From Polyangiaceae bacterium (GTDB taxonomy: Bacteria; Myxococcota_A; Polyangia; Polyangiales; Polyangiaceae), in NCBI GenBank assembly GCA_016712345.1, contig JADJRH010000011.1, positions 3,286,001-3,350,000 of the forward strand: a DNA stretch of 64,000 nucleotides, read 5' to 3'. The position numbers and the translations under genes are program-made. Shown piece by piece: positions 9,281-17,738 of the stretch (its first letter is position 1; each line of letters starts with the position of its first letter). The notes under the pieces were generated by a model. The model did no database searches, was not told the DNA's origin, and was given only the letters and a program-made list of their open reading frames with translations.

Positions 9281-9811
9281 TTAGGCGGCCTTGGGCGGCA
9301 CGTGTTTGGCGAGATCGCGAACCGTTGCCTCAACCGCGTCGAGCCGTTTTTCGCAGTGATCCTGCCTATTCAACACCGACATCATTGCATAGAGCACAAC
9401 TTTGTTCCGCGCGTTTTGCTCTTCGACAAGAAAAATAACCCGCGCAACATCGGCTTTGACGTCCTGGATTTGTGAGGTGAGCGACCGTTCCAACTGCACG
9501 AAACGAGCGTCAACCTGCGCGAAGCGAGCGTCAACCTGCGCGAAACGAGCGTCAACCTGTGCGAAACGAGCGTCGACCTGCGCGAAACGAGACTCCATCC
9601 GCGCGATCACCTCATCGCGAACGGCCCATAACATGCCACACGTGGCCGGCACGTCGACAGCAACGGGAATATCGCTTGGTAACAACCGCGCCGTTTGTGG
9701 CGCTGGACCTACCGTTGGAACGGCTCCCGGCGCCGACGTGATCGGCGCGCCCGAATCTTGAGTTGAAAAAACAGCCTCCTGATCGATATGGGATGATTTT
9801 GTGTTCGTCAT
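9281..9811 (-). CDS. Coiled-coil protein with tandem FAQVDAR heptads
   Basis: The start at 9811 (ATG-ACG, preceded by GGTGGGTGG) gives 176 aa; a start at 9862 would add 17 residues. The N-terminal half is Ala/Pro-rich with no motif. The middle has five consecutive seven-residue units, four of them FAQVDAR and the last FVQLERS-like. They continue as an amphipathic heptad pattern (about residues 95-165) that predicts a long coiled coil. The C-terminus is Lys/Arg-rich. There is no signal peptide or membrane segment, so it is probably cytoplasmic and oligomeric. It resembles many poorly characterised DUF1640-like coiled-coil proteins; I do not recognise a function. It is divergent from the HTH-membrane gene at 10022. 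Confidence 0.7.
   Translation of the reverse strand: MTNTKSSHIDQEAVFSTQDSGAPITSAPGAVPTVGPAPQTARLLPSDIPVAVDVPATCGMLWAVRDEVIARMESRFAQVDARFAQVDARFAQVDARFAQVDARFVQLERSLTSQIQDVKADVARVIFLVEEQNARNKVVLYAMMSVLNRQDHCEKRLDAVEATVRDLAKHVPPKAA
9495..9592 (-). repeat. 21-bp tandem repeat inside the coiled-coil gene
   Basis: About four and a half near-identical 21-nt units (core AACGAGCGTCAACCTGCGCG on the plus strand) encode the FAQVDAR heptads. Such repeats change copy number easily by slippage. Confidence 0.8.
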
Positions 9812-10021
9812 CGCCACCCACCAAGCCACAATCCGGCGAGAAGAGTCAACGTTCTTGAACACAAAAAGCCTGTGGAAAACTCACTTTTTTGTGGGTCATG
9901 CCCCTCAAAAATTATTTCAAAATCGTCATGACAATATGTTTTTCTTTGAGGCCACGATCTACCCATCCACTCATCTACCCTTCCCCACTCTCCACAACTC
10001 CGCTACGCTGGAACGCGCCCA

Positions 10022-10705
10022 ATGGAAAACAGCGCGTACTCGCCCCCGTCTCTGAGCATTCAAGAAGTGGCAGACCGCCTAAAGTTACCCACCGACCAGG
10101 TCATGGGCTTGGTAGAATCGGGCGACCTGAAGTCAATAAGAACAAACGATGAAGTGCGCATCGCCGTCGACAGCTTCGTCATCTATATGATGCGGCGCGC
10201 ATCCAGCGACATCGACAAATACAACGCGCCGCGCGATCGCGTGGGTGAAATCACGTCCGCATTTCTACCACTCACATTGGGCGGGTGGTTTTTGGCAACG
10301 TGCGTCATGGTGTTCTCCATTCGCGGCGGAAAGCCGATCTTCCCCGTTCACCTGGCCGTTGGAGTGTTGGGCGGCTGGCTCCTCGGCGCATGGTGGATGG
10401 CAACGCGCGCCCACGGCTTTCATGCGGTCAACGGGCTCGGAACAACCATCTACGGAAACACGTCCAGCCCCATGGGGAGAGTGGGTACACAATGGCTCAT
10501 TTTGGCCGGCTTGCCCCTTCTACCCATTCGTTCCTATGTGATCCTAGAAGCGACAGATGAAAAGCCCAATTGGGTAGGTACCATTCGCGAAAAAAGCTAC
10601 CGACTGCGCAATGTGAAAGGCATTTATTGGCGCCAGGCGGCCCCTTTAATGATCGCCGTGTGGCTTGGAGTGGCAGCGCTTGTAGGCGTCGCAGTGGCCT
10701 TGTAA
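10022..10705 (+). CDS. Excisionase-type HTH domain fused to membrane segments
   Basis: Residues about 12-50 (LSIQEVADRLKLPTDQVMGL... then GDLKSI) have the MerR/excisionase-like helix-turn-helix pattern used by DNA-binding-domain families such as HTH_17. From residue 75 on there are about four hydrophobic helices (near 80-98, 106-125, 160-178 and 205-225). This suggests a membrane-tethered transcription factor or a DNA-anchoring protein. It precedes the ATPase-TPR genes by 46 nt in the same direction and may be cotranscribed with them. The upstream gap 9812-10021 is AT-rich around 9895-9950 and probably holds divergent promoters. I do not recognise a named family. Confidence 0.75.
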   Translation: MENSAYSPPSLSIQEVADRLKLPTDQVMGLVESGDLKSIRTNDEVRIAVDSFVIYMMRRASSDIDKYNAPRDRVGEITSAFLPLTLGGWFLATCVMVFSIRGGKPIFPVHLAVGVLGGWLLGAWWMATRAHGFHAVNGLGTTIYGNTSSPMGRVGTQWLILAGLPLLPIRSYVILEATDEKPNWVGTIREKSYRLRNVKGIYWRQAAPLMIAVWLGVAALVGVAVAL

Positions 10706-10751
10706 AGCGGCATTTCTTGCTACGCGCGCGCTTCTGAAGTAAGGCTCCACC

Positions 10752-12053
10752 ATGGCGCCGGTGACAAATCTCTTTGATGCGTACGACGTGCTCGATCCGC
10801 AGCCGATCGATTTTGCTACCCAGGCGCACTACTACGTTGAGCCGCCGCCCAAAGTGCACGACTATCAAACGCGGTCGCCCGGCCCAATTGACAAAATCAA
10901 ACGTGCCCTTCGCACCACCATTCCCACCAAAGTGTTTTTGGCCGGGCATGTGGGCGCCGGAAAAAGTACACAGCTTCGAAAGCTTGTCACAGAACCCTTT
11001 ATTACAGAAAAGTTCTTCGTTGTTTCCATTCAGCTTGAAACGTCGGAGCTACCCTTTCTCGACACACCTCAACTGTTGTTCCACATCGCGCGCGAACTGT
11101 ACGAACGTGCGAAAAGCCTGCAAATCAACGACCTGGATAAGACCGTTAAAAAGTATCTGACGGTTATCGACCGTCAGCTTTTTGGGCCGGATGGGTTATC
11201 GGTCGAAGCTGGAACGACCAGCCTCGAAATCAACGCGTGGTTTATCAAGTTGCGTCAGGATCTGAAAGGCAGTGAAAGAGCGCGTCGACAGCTTCGAGAC
11301 TTTGGTGAAACCCAACGCACGGTGCTCCAAGATCTTCTGAGCGATCTCACTGTCAGAATCGAAATGGAGCTTTTGCAGGCCAACAAACCCAGTTCACTTC
11401 TCGTGGTCATCGACGATTTGGATAAAATTCGCTCGGAAGAGCAGCAGAAAGAACTTTTTCAGGTGAACCTCGGTGCTCTGCTGTCTCACCGATTCCGAGC
11501 CATTGTCACCCTTCCCACCGCCGTCAGTTTTGATCCTTCCCGTCGAGAGTTGTTGCAAACGGTAGAACATCTCTACCCTGAGAGAGTGCTTCAGAAAGCC
11601 GGCCAGTCGTTTGACCCAATGAAAGCGTTTGTGGACGACAGCTTGGGCTTCTTTCAGGATCTTCTGTATAAACGGGTAGACCGCTCACTTTTTGTGGACG
11701 ATGCAGTGAAGTGGGCCGTAGCCTATTCAGGTGGAGTGGTTCGCGATTATTTTCGGCTCCTCAAAGAAGCCGCTGCGATTGCGGAACAACTGGGTCAACC
11801 GACGGTGGACGTCGCTGCGATGAAAAGTGCGATCCGAGAACAGCGCCTTAACTGGACCCGAACCTTGGATCACGAAGACTACTTGGCGCTTTTGACTGTT
11901 CACCAAACCCATGATCGGGCGGATAGTGACAGGCACCGCCGCCTGCTCGACCTGGGCCTTATCCTTGAATGCTACAACGACGAAACGTGGTATGAAGCGC
12001 ACCCCATTTTGTGGGCATCGCTTGAAAAACGATCGCACCAATCTGACAGTTGA
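10752..12053 (+). CDS. P-loop ATPase (AAA/STAND-like), module A
   Basis: A 433-aa protein with Walker A GHVGAGKST (about residues 66-74) and Walker B LLVVIDDLDKI (about 215-225), followed by a sensor-like strand (AIVTLPTAV). A C-terminal helical/winged-helix part has YSGGVVRDYFRLL and a conserved ending ECYND-x-x-WY-x-x-x-P. This layout is typical of AAA/STAND-type NTPases that act as switches rather than metabolic enzymes. No effector domain or membrane segment is visible. The stop codon touches the start of the next gene, so the two are translationally linked. It is a clear paralogue of the minus-strand gene at 16312, with the same motifs in the same order. The cellular role is unknown. Confidence 0.85.
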   Translation: MAPVTNLFDAYDVLDPQPIDFATQAHYYVEPPPKVHDYQTRSPGPIDKIKRALRTTIPTKVFLAGHVGAGKSTQLRKLVTEPFITEKFFVVSIQLETSELPFLDTPQLLFHIARELYERAKSLQINDLDKTVKKYLTVIDRQLFGPDGLSVEAGTTSLEINAWFIKLRQDLKGSERARRQLRDFGETQRTVLQDLLSDLTVRIEMELLQANKPSSLLVVIDDLDKIRSEEQQKELFQVNLGALLSHRFRAIVTLPTAVSFDPSRRELLQTVEHLYPERVLQKAGQSFDPMKAFVDDSLGFFQDLLYKRVDRSLFVDDAVKWAVAYSGGVVRDYFRLLKEAAAIAEQLGQPTVDVAAMKSAIREQRLNWTRTLDHEDYLALLTVHQTHDRADSDRHRRLLDLGLILECYNDETWYEAHPILWASLEKRSHQSDS

Positions 12054-12055
12054 CC

Positions 12056-14179
12056 ATGGAAGCGCCGGAACCCCGTGCGTGGAGATTGCGGCGCCGAGAA
12101 ACGGAGCAGCTCCTCCGTATAGTCCACCGCATACGTGAGAAACGCCGCGTATTTGCGCTACTCGTTTGCGAAGCTGACCATACTGGAGAAGTGGTAGAAT
12201 TTCTATCGAAAGAGATTGAAACACCGATCCACCTTACCACCCCAACGGATGGCGAGCAGATGCTTGAAGCGCTTGAAAAAGCGGCTTCGCAAACGGTGGA
12301 TGTTCTGGTGGCAATAGCATTGAATGGGCGGAGTTGCTTGACTATTGAAACACTCAACTTGCACCGAGAAAAACTGCGCCGAGGTGCAAGTGTACTCCTT
12401 TTTCTACCCCCTTCGGCTTTGTCAGATCTTCAGACCATAGGCCAAGACGCCCATTCATTTCGAGATACAACTGTTTTTATCACCGGGTTCCGTGCCCCGG
12501 CCATTCACATTCCAAGTCTTGATTCACCGCTGATCACGCTGGCCCGCGCAAGGGCAGAATTGCCGGGCACTCCGTATGAAAAGGCTCTCGCCGCGGCGGA
12601 TTTGGCGCTGCTGTTGTTAGACCGAGGGTATGCCGCCGAGGCGTACGAGGTGTGTACACAGTCAATCCAACCGTTTGTCCGAGGAGAGGCTTGGGAGAAT
12701 GCCGGGCGCGGGACCATCGCCCATCTCGCTGGAACGGTGGCGGCCGTGGTGGCAGCCGCGGGCTTTGTTCTTGGCGCGCGACATTGGTTCGCCCTCGCCC
12801 ACAATCTCCGATTGGAAACCGGGCACCATGTGCCCGACGAGTTTGGCTACGCGGGCCTCATGACAGCGGATTTGTGGCAATGCTCCACCTTGACACGCGC
12901 CGTTGAAACGGTCGCCTCAAGCCCGGACTTACCTGAATATGAGGCGGCCCACGGGCGCATCATGGCGCTGCTCTATGACCACCTTGGTACTCCCCACCAA
13001 TGGTTTCGACCTGGGGATCCGCCCAAATGGGATGTGAATGAACCGATCGCGCGCGGGATCATCACCAGCGCGATGGGAGATTTCGCCGAGGCAGAGGCAG
13101 CCTGGTTGCAAGCCGCAGAGCGCGAAAAAAAGGCCCACCAAGACAATCGGAGTTCTCTGGCAAAACTCGCCATTTGCCTGATGAACCAGGGTGAGTCCCT
13201 GGCCGCCGCTGATGTGTACACTCAACTATCTCAACGAGAAACCGAGCGATCTTCCCATGCTCACTTAGCGTCGGTCAGCGCTCCAATTCTCCTTTCAACG
13301 GGCGACCTTCAGCGCGTTTGGGATCTTCGGGAGGCGCCGGCCCGGCCAGCAACCGTCGGCGATGGCCTGCTCTACGAATGGATGGTTTCTTCCACCCAAG
13401 TTCTAATCGAAGCCGTGAACAGTGGACGCTGGAGTGGAGAACAAGCCGCTTCTGCGGACGCCTATTTGGACGAGGTGCACGGCTGGTTTCCTCTTCCGCC
13501 GGAAAACGATGCGCCCATCTACCAAGTTCTTCTCCCATTATTAAAAATCCAGCGCCTCAACCTCCATCCAGAGCGGCGCGGTGAAGCGTTGAAACTGGCT
13601 CGGTCCGCGTTTGAGTTGGCCAACGAAAAGGTACAACTCTTCTACTTTGAGGCGGCTCTGGCACTGATTGACTGCCTGTTTGCAATCGGTCAACTGGATG
13701 AGATGGGTGCTACCATTTTACAGGTTGAGTCGGTCGCAACGGAGGCAGGGTATGTCAAACACCTCGCGGCCCTTCGTGCGCGGCGTTTCGTAGCAGAAGT
13801 CCTCCTTGGGGTAGAGAGCAGTCAACTCGACAAAACGCTCGCATCCCTGCGTGAAACGTTTCAGGCGTCGGGGTCAAACAAACTTCGGGCCGATACTTTG
13901 TGGACCATTGTATCAATGTTGCCCGAAACAACCGCGGCCGCCAACCTGGTAGAGTTGCTCGATGAAGCGGCGGATCTATACGCCGCCATGCCTTACCCGC
14001 TCATGGAGGAGCGTTGTCGCGAGCGCAAAGCCGATCTCTACCTCGCGCGCGGGAATCGAGCCGAGGCAGCGGCGCTCTACTCAGCCGCCGCAAAGCGCCT
14101 CACGCATTATCAATTGCTACTGCGAGTGCCGCTTCTTCACAAAAAAGCTCAAGTCGCTTTGGGGGCCGGCAACGCCTGA
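12056..14179 (+). CDS. TPR protein with conserved N-terminal domain, module A partner
   Basis: A 708-aa protein. Residues about 35-145 form an alpha/beta domain with the motif LNLHREKLRRG, then VLLFLPP and a terminal HSFRD. This N-terminal pattern recurs, from memory, in bacterial TPR partners of P-loop NTPases, but I cannot name it. The remainder is helical with TPR-like repeats (for example AAADLALLLLDRGYAAEAYEV). ATG at 12056 is 3 nt past the ATPase stop; a TTG at 12050 overlapping that stop would add two residues. It is probably a partner or sensor for the adjacent ATPase. Its 3' end overlaps the convergent gene at 14149 by 31 nt. The minus-strand pair 14149/15097 is its paralogue. Confidence 0.8.
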   Translation: MEAPEPRAWRLRRRETEQLLRIVHRIREKRRVFALLVCEADHTGEVVEFLSKEIETPIHLTTPTDGEQMLEALEKAASQTVDVLVAIALNGRSCLTIETLNLHREKLRRGASVLLFLPPSALSDLQTIGQDAHSFRDTTVFITGFRAPAIHIPSLDSPLITLARARAELPGTPYEKALAAADLALLLLDRGYAAEAYEVCTQSIQPFVRGEAWENAGRGTIAHLAGTVAAVVAAAGFVLGARHWFALAHNLRLETGHHVPDEFGYAGLMTADLWQCSTLTRAVETVASSPDLPEYEAAHGRIMALLYDHLGTPHQWFRPGDPPKWDVNEPIARGIITSAMGDFAEAEAAWLQAAEREKKAHQDNRSSLAKLAICLMNQGESLAAADVYTQLSQRETERSSHAHLASVSAPILLSTGDLQRVWDLREAPARPATVGDGLLYEWMVSSTQVLIEAVNSGRWSGEQAASADAYLDEVHGWFPLPPENDAPIYQVLLPLLKIQRLNLHPERRGEALKLARSAFELANEKVQLFYFEAALALIDCLFAIGQLDEMGATILQVESVATEAGYVKHLAALRARRFVAEVLLGVESSQLDKTLASLRETFQASGSNKLRADTLWTIVSMLPETTAAANLVELLDEAADLYAAMPYPLMEERCRERKADLYLARGNRAEAAALYSAAAKRLTHYQLLLRVPLLHKKAQVALGAGNA

Positions 14180-15075
14180 AGCTTTGACTCCACAAGCGGC
14201 ATGCGCAATCTCAGCCCGTGGCGCGTGAAGATCCCCAACGCCAGACGAAAACAAGATTCTGCCTGCGCAATGTCGCCCCGCGCGGCGTGGATGTCTCCGA
14301 GCCATTCATAACAGCGCGAGGCCGGCTCGGGCATGGGCATGTCTAGAAACTGCGAAAGCAATTGATCGACAACGGTGGGTAGGTCGGGCAACGCCAAGTT
14401 GAGCGGTAGGTAGGGTTGAATAGTCAACCACGTTTCTCCTTCTACCCGGGGAGCGTTCATTTCTAAAAACGTGGCGTTGAGCGCCTCCAGCGCGGAGTTC
14501 ATCACCTTTTCAGGCGCGTGCCGCTGGGCGCAATATGCCACTCGAAAGGCTTGTATTGTGGCAAGTTCCGCAAGATATTCTTCTTCTTTTGCCGCGCGTT
14601 CTGCGTTGTCGAGGAAAGGTTCCATCTGATCCCATCGATCTGCGTCGGCAAGGCACACCACCCCAATTCGCAATATGCGCGGGAGAGCTTCTTTCCAAAG
14701 GGTTTGTGCGAGGTGCGCTGCCCGTTCACAAAGCGCCAACGCTTCATCGTGACGGTGCGAGAGCGACAGGAGTTCAGCCGTGAGAGCGGGACAGAGAACA
14801 TCGTACCAAGGAGGGTTACCCCCGGCGAGGTTTGTCAGACCTGTCGAAGCGTTTTCGATCACCTCCAGGGCGGCCTGCAAATGCTCTGGTAGGAGGGCTT
14901 TTGCGAAAGCGGCAGCTCTCAAATGATTTACAAAAAACGCGCACTGCGTGTAAGCTAGTCTGTCTTTGCCCTGAGCGAGTGCCCGCTCCGTTTGGAAACG
15001 AACGTTTTTCAGAACGGTGGGTAATTCACCACGCCAAAGGGGTATTTGAGCAACAGTTAGGTCAAGGTTCGACAC
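14149..15075 (-). CDS. TPR protein fragment, C-terminal half of split module B partner
   Basis: The 308-residue reading frame is helical and TPR-like throughout, ending in a TPR hairpin (ASRCYEWLGDIHAARGDIAQAES). It starts at a GTG that lies in the same frame as the gene at 15097, seven codons after that gene's TAA stop. Aligned with the intact 708-aa paralogue at 12056, it matches the second half, while the upstream gene matches the first half. Together they total about 719 codons. It is therefore most likely the downstream part of one gene cut by a nonsense codon. It could still be expressed by reinitiation or readthrough. I see no promoter of its own. Confidence 0.7.
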   Translation of the reverse strand: MSNLDLTVAQIPLWRGELPTVLKNVRFQTERALAQGKDRLAYTQCAFFVNHLRAAAFAKALLPEHLQAALEVIENASTGLTNLAGGNPPWYDVLCPALTAELLSLSHRHDEALALCERAAHLAQTLWKEALPRILRIGVVCLADADRWDQMEPFLDNAERAAKEEEYLAELATIQAFRVAYCAQRHAPEKVMNSALEALNATFLEMNAPRVEGETWLTIQPYLPLNLALPDLPTVVDQLLSQFLDMPMPEPASRCYEWLGDIHAARGDIAQAESCFRLALGIFTRHGLRLRMPLVESKLQALPAPKAT

Positions 15076-15096
15076 CTCGGTTTCAGGGCTGGTGTG

Positions 15097-16308
15097 TTAG
15101 TTGTACAAGCGCTCAGCGGCGTCCAACTCACCCCGAGCCACGAACAACCTGACCTTACCAAACAAAAAGTCAGATGTCTGAGCCTGACTGCGCAGAGCGG
15201 CTTTTTCAGCTTCAGTCAACTCGACTGCCACTGCTTTTAGGTTGCCTGTGCGAATTTGGATCTGAGCCCGTTGCGAGCGAAGGTTTGACTTGTAAAACAC
15301 TTTGCTTTGGGGGGAATGCAACGCCTCGTTGAAGTGGTCGAGCGCCGCCTTGAAATGACCGCGCTGGAACGCCGATGCGCCCAAAAAAACGTGTGCGACG
15401 CCCGGCATCTCTCCACCATCGCTGAACGGCCAATGAGCCACCTTTGACGCTGCCTTCGCCCCCAAATGGTAAGGCCAAGCGTCGCCGGACATCATCTCAA
15501 ACCATAAGTTCAGATCTGGAAACGATGTTACAAGGTCATCGCCCAATTCCATCAGTCCCCATCGGCAAAATCGGTACGTGTGTACACTTCGCCCGCTCGC
15601 GGATGCGCTCTCGGCAAGCTCTTGGTAGAGCCGCACGCGCGCACGCCGCGCTCGGGTATCCGTCAGGTCAGGTGATGAAACCAAGTCAAGACCGGTTTGA
15701 GCAATTTGGATTGCTTCATCAAAGCGACCTGTTTCGTAGAGAGTTTGAGCCAAATCGCGCGCGGCCTCGGCTCGTTCAACAGCGGTGCGAGGCAATTCAA
15801 ACAGGATTCGCTGGCTTTTTATCTGGGGCGTGTCTTCCGTGTCAGGTTCATAGGAAGGTTGACCATCTCCCTCAATCACCAATACCGCATCGCGAAACGA
15901 GTACGCATCGGGGGCGTGTTCGCGAAAGTTCTGAAGATCGGCAGTAGAGTCGAGCCACAAAAGAACCCGTCCACCGCGGCGAAGTTTTTCGCGGTGCCAG
16001 TTGAGGGCAGTCCAAAAAGAGATGGGAGGGTTGGTTAGACCAACGCTTAATACTGCTTGGGAAGAATGTTGGATGGATGTCAAACGGTCAACAAGTTGGT
16101 CGTCCGACAGCGGCGCTTCAGGTGGCGGAACACGCCGCTCGACCCCGCTCGGGCACTGCCCATGGATATAGTCCAAGGCACGGGGCCAAAGGGCCTGGGG
16201 ACACGTAATCACCAAAAACCCCGGGCGCCCCGACTGGACGAGCCTCACAACGCGATCGAGTTGTTCCCTGTCGTGAGCGAGGAGTTCTCTACCGGGTGAA
16301 CTGGCCAT
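15097..16308 (-). CDS. N-terminal half of split TPR partner protein, module B
   Basis: 403 residues. It starts with the same alpha/beta domain as the gene at 12056 (LNWHREKLRRGGRVLLWL... then APDAYSFRD) and continues into TPR helices (DLAQTLYETGRFDEAIQIAQTG). It ends at ...AERLYN followed by TAA at 15099-15097. The frame remains open past the stop into the 14149-15075 gene. Alignment with the paralogue places the TAA opposite a Gln, so a CAA to TAA change would explain it. The start codon is 3 nt after the stop of the ATPase gene at 16312, so the two form a tight operon. Role presumably the same as module A's TPR partner. Confidence 0.75.
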   Translation of the reverse strand: MASSPGRELLAHDREQLDRVVRLVQSGRPGFLVITCPQALWPRALDYIHGQCPSGVERRVPPPEAPLSDDQLVDRLTSIQHSSQAVLSVGLTNPPISFWTALNWHREKLRRGGRVLLWLDSTADLQNFREHAPDAYSFRDAVLVIEGDGQPSYEPDTEDTPQIKSQRILFELPRTAVERAEAARDLAQTLYETGRFDEAIQIAQTGLDLVSSPDLTDTRARRARVRLYQELAESASASGRSVHTYRFCRWGLMELGDDLVTSFPDLNLWFEMMSGDAWPYHLGAKAASKVAHWPFSDGGEMPGVAHVFLGASAFQRGHFKAALDHFNEALHSPQSKVFYKSNLRSQRAQIQIRTGNLKAVAVELTEAEKAALRSQAQTSDFLFGKVRLFVARGELDAAERLYN

Positions 16309-16311
16309 GAC

Positions 16312-17628
16312 TCACGGCTTGAGAAGCGACCACAAAACGGGGTTGGCAGCGTACCACACCTTGTCATTGTAACATTCAATCACGTACGAATAGTCGAGGT
16401 AAGAACCGTCAATTCCAGGGGAGAGATCATTGGAATTGTGAACTTCAGCCAGCGCCTTGTAATGGGTAGATCGAAGCGACTGTGACTCATTCAGGCGCTC
16501 ATTTTTGATGGCAACGTTCATGATCCTGCCATCTACCACGGGTAAATCATTGGCCTGAGCTACGTCTACACCTGAGCGGAGCAGCCAAAAAAATGTGCGC
16601 AACACGCCGCCGGAGTACACAGCGGCCTTGCGAATGGCGGCAGCGTCAAACAATCCCGGTGCGACGCGCGACCGGAGAACCGCCTCCAAAAAAGGCAGCC
16701 CAACTTCATTGAAGCATAGTTCAGGATCAAACACCGGATTGCCTGGAACCTGTTTTTTGAGAACGGGCACCGGGTAGAGATGAACACGCGCCTGACGAAG
16801 CGCCGGTGGACACCTGTCAAACGCAACTCCAGTGGGCACTGTGTAGAGAACAGGCACCGGAGGGTCGAGCAGGATGGGAAGGTTGTTACGAAAAATGTCG
16901 TCTTGTGCGGTTGGTTCTCGCACTTTATCGAGATCGTCGATTAGCAGGAGCGGCGGCCGGCTGTCACCCTTGAGGACAAGGTTTTTTCGAACGTCCAAGT
17001 CAAGCCCGCGAAAAAGGTCTAGCAGGATTGTCAGGTTGTTTTCACCCAAATGGCGAAACTGGCGGCGCCGGTTTTCTTCAAGCTTTAGATCTTGGCGGAG
17101 TTTAAAAAATAAAGCGTTTACCTCCACCGAGGTTGACCCCGCGGTCAACTTCAATCCACTGTCGCCGAAGATGCGGCGGTTTAGCTCTTTCAGCGGTTCT
17201 GCCCAGGCGTTTTCACTGGAGAGAAGCTTGTGTTCGGCGGCGTGGCGGTAGAGCGCATCGGCCATTAAAAAGAGGAGTTGAGCGATATCGAGATGCACTC
17301 GATAAGCCTCTTCAATGGCGAGCACAATGGGGGTGAAAGCTTTTTGAATGGTAGGTTGAGCGGCGAGACGGCGAATTTCTGTGCTTTTGCCACTCCCCAC
17401 GTGACCTGACAAAAACACCTTGGCAGGTAGTGCGGAGCTGAGGAGCCGCCTTTCAAGTGTTTCAGATGGGCTGCGCACGCGCAGACCGTCTTCATACCGT
17501 TCTGGCCGGGGGACGTACAGGTTGTTGACGGCGACCGTTGAGTCCACAAAAGCGAGCGGCTCGGGTGTGAGCGCTTCTGTCGCGGCGGCGAGGGTTTGGG
17601 CAACAGCGTTTGTGCTGGAAACAAGCAC
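16312..17628 (-). CDS. P-loop ATPase (AAA/STAND-like), module B
   Basis: 438 aa, paralogous to the gene at 10752. Walker A is GHVGSGKST (about residues 74-82) and Walker B is LLLIDDLDKV (about 224-233). The sensor-like strand is LYTVPTGV, followed by YSGGVLRTFFWLL and the conserved end ECYND-x-x-WY-x-x-x-P. The two proteins are clearly related but far from identical, so the duplication is old or the modules arrived separately. No signal peptide or membrane segment. It leads a minus-strand operon with the split TPR gene. The likely promoter lies in 17629-17738. Confidence 0.85.
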   Translation of the reverse strand: MLVSSTNAVAQTLAAATEALTPEPLAFVDSTVAVNNLYVPRPERYEDGLRVRSPSETLERRLLSSALPAKVFLSGHVGSGKSTEIRRLAAQPTIQKAFTPIVLAIEEAYRVHLDIAQLLFLMADALYRHAAEHKLLSSENAWAEPLKELNRRIFGDSGLKLTAGSTSVEVNALFFKLRQDLKLEENRRRQFRHLGENNLTILLDLFRGLDLDVRKNLVLKGDSRPPLLLIDDLDKVREPTAQDDIFRNNLPILLDPPVPVLYTVPTGVAFDRCPPALRQARVHLYPVPVLKKQVPGNPVFDPELCFNEVGLPFLEAVLRSRVAPGLFDAAAIRKAAVYSGGVLRTFFWLLRSGVDVAQANDLPVVDGRIMNVAIKNERLNESQSLRSTHYKALAEVHNSNDLSPGIDGSYLDYSYVIECYNDKVWYAANPVLWSLLKP

Positions 17629-17738
17629 GAAAGAACTCTACCGCGAATGGCAAAGGGTGTAAAGCAACGGGCAAGAGCGAGGTTAAGCTGTTTGGGGCGC
17701 CGCGCTTAATCTACCCGTCAGACGTGAAGGACAGTTAA

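Noticed and set aside
9495..9592. CRISPR array
   Set aside because: The 21-nt units have no spacers and are explained by coding heptads.
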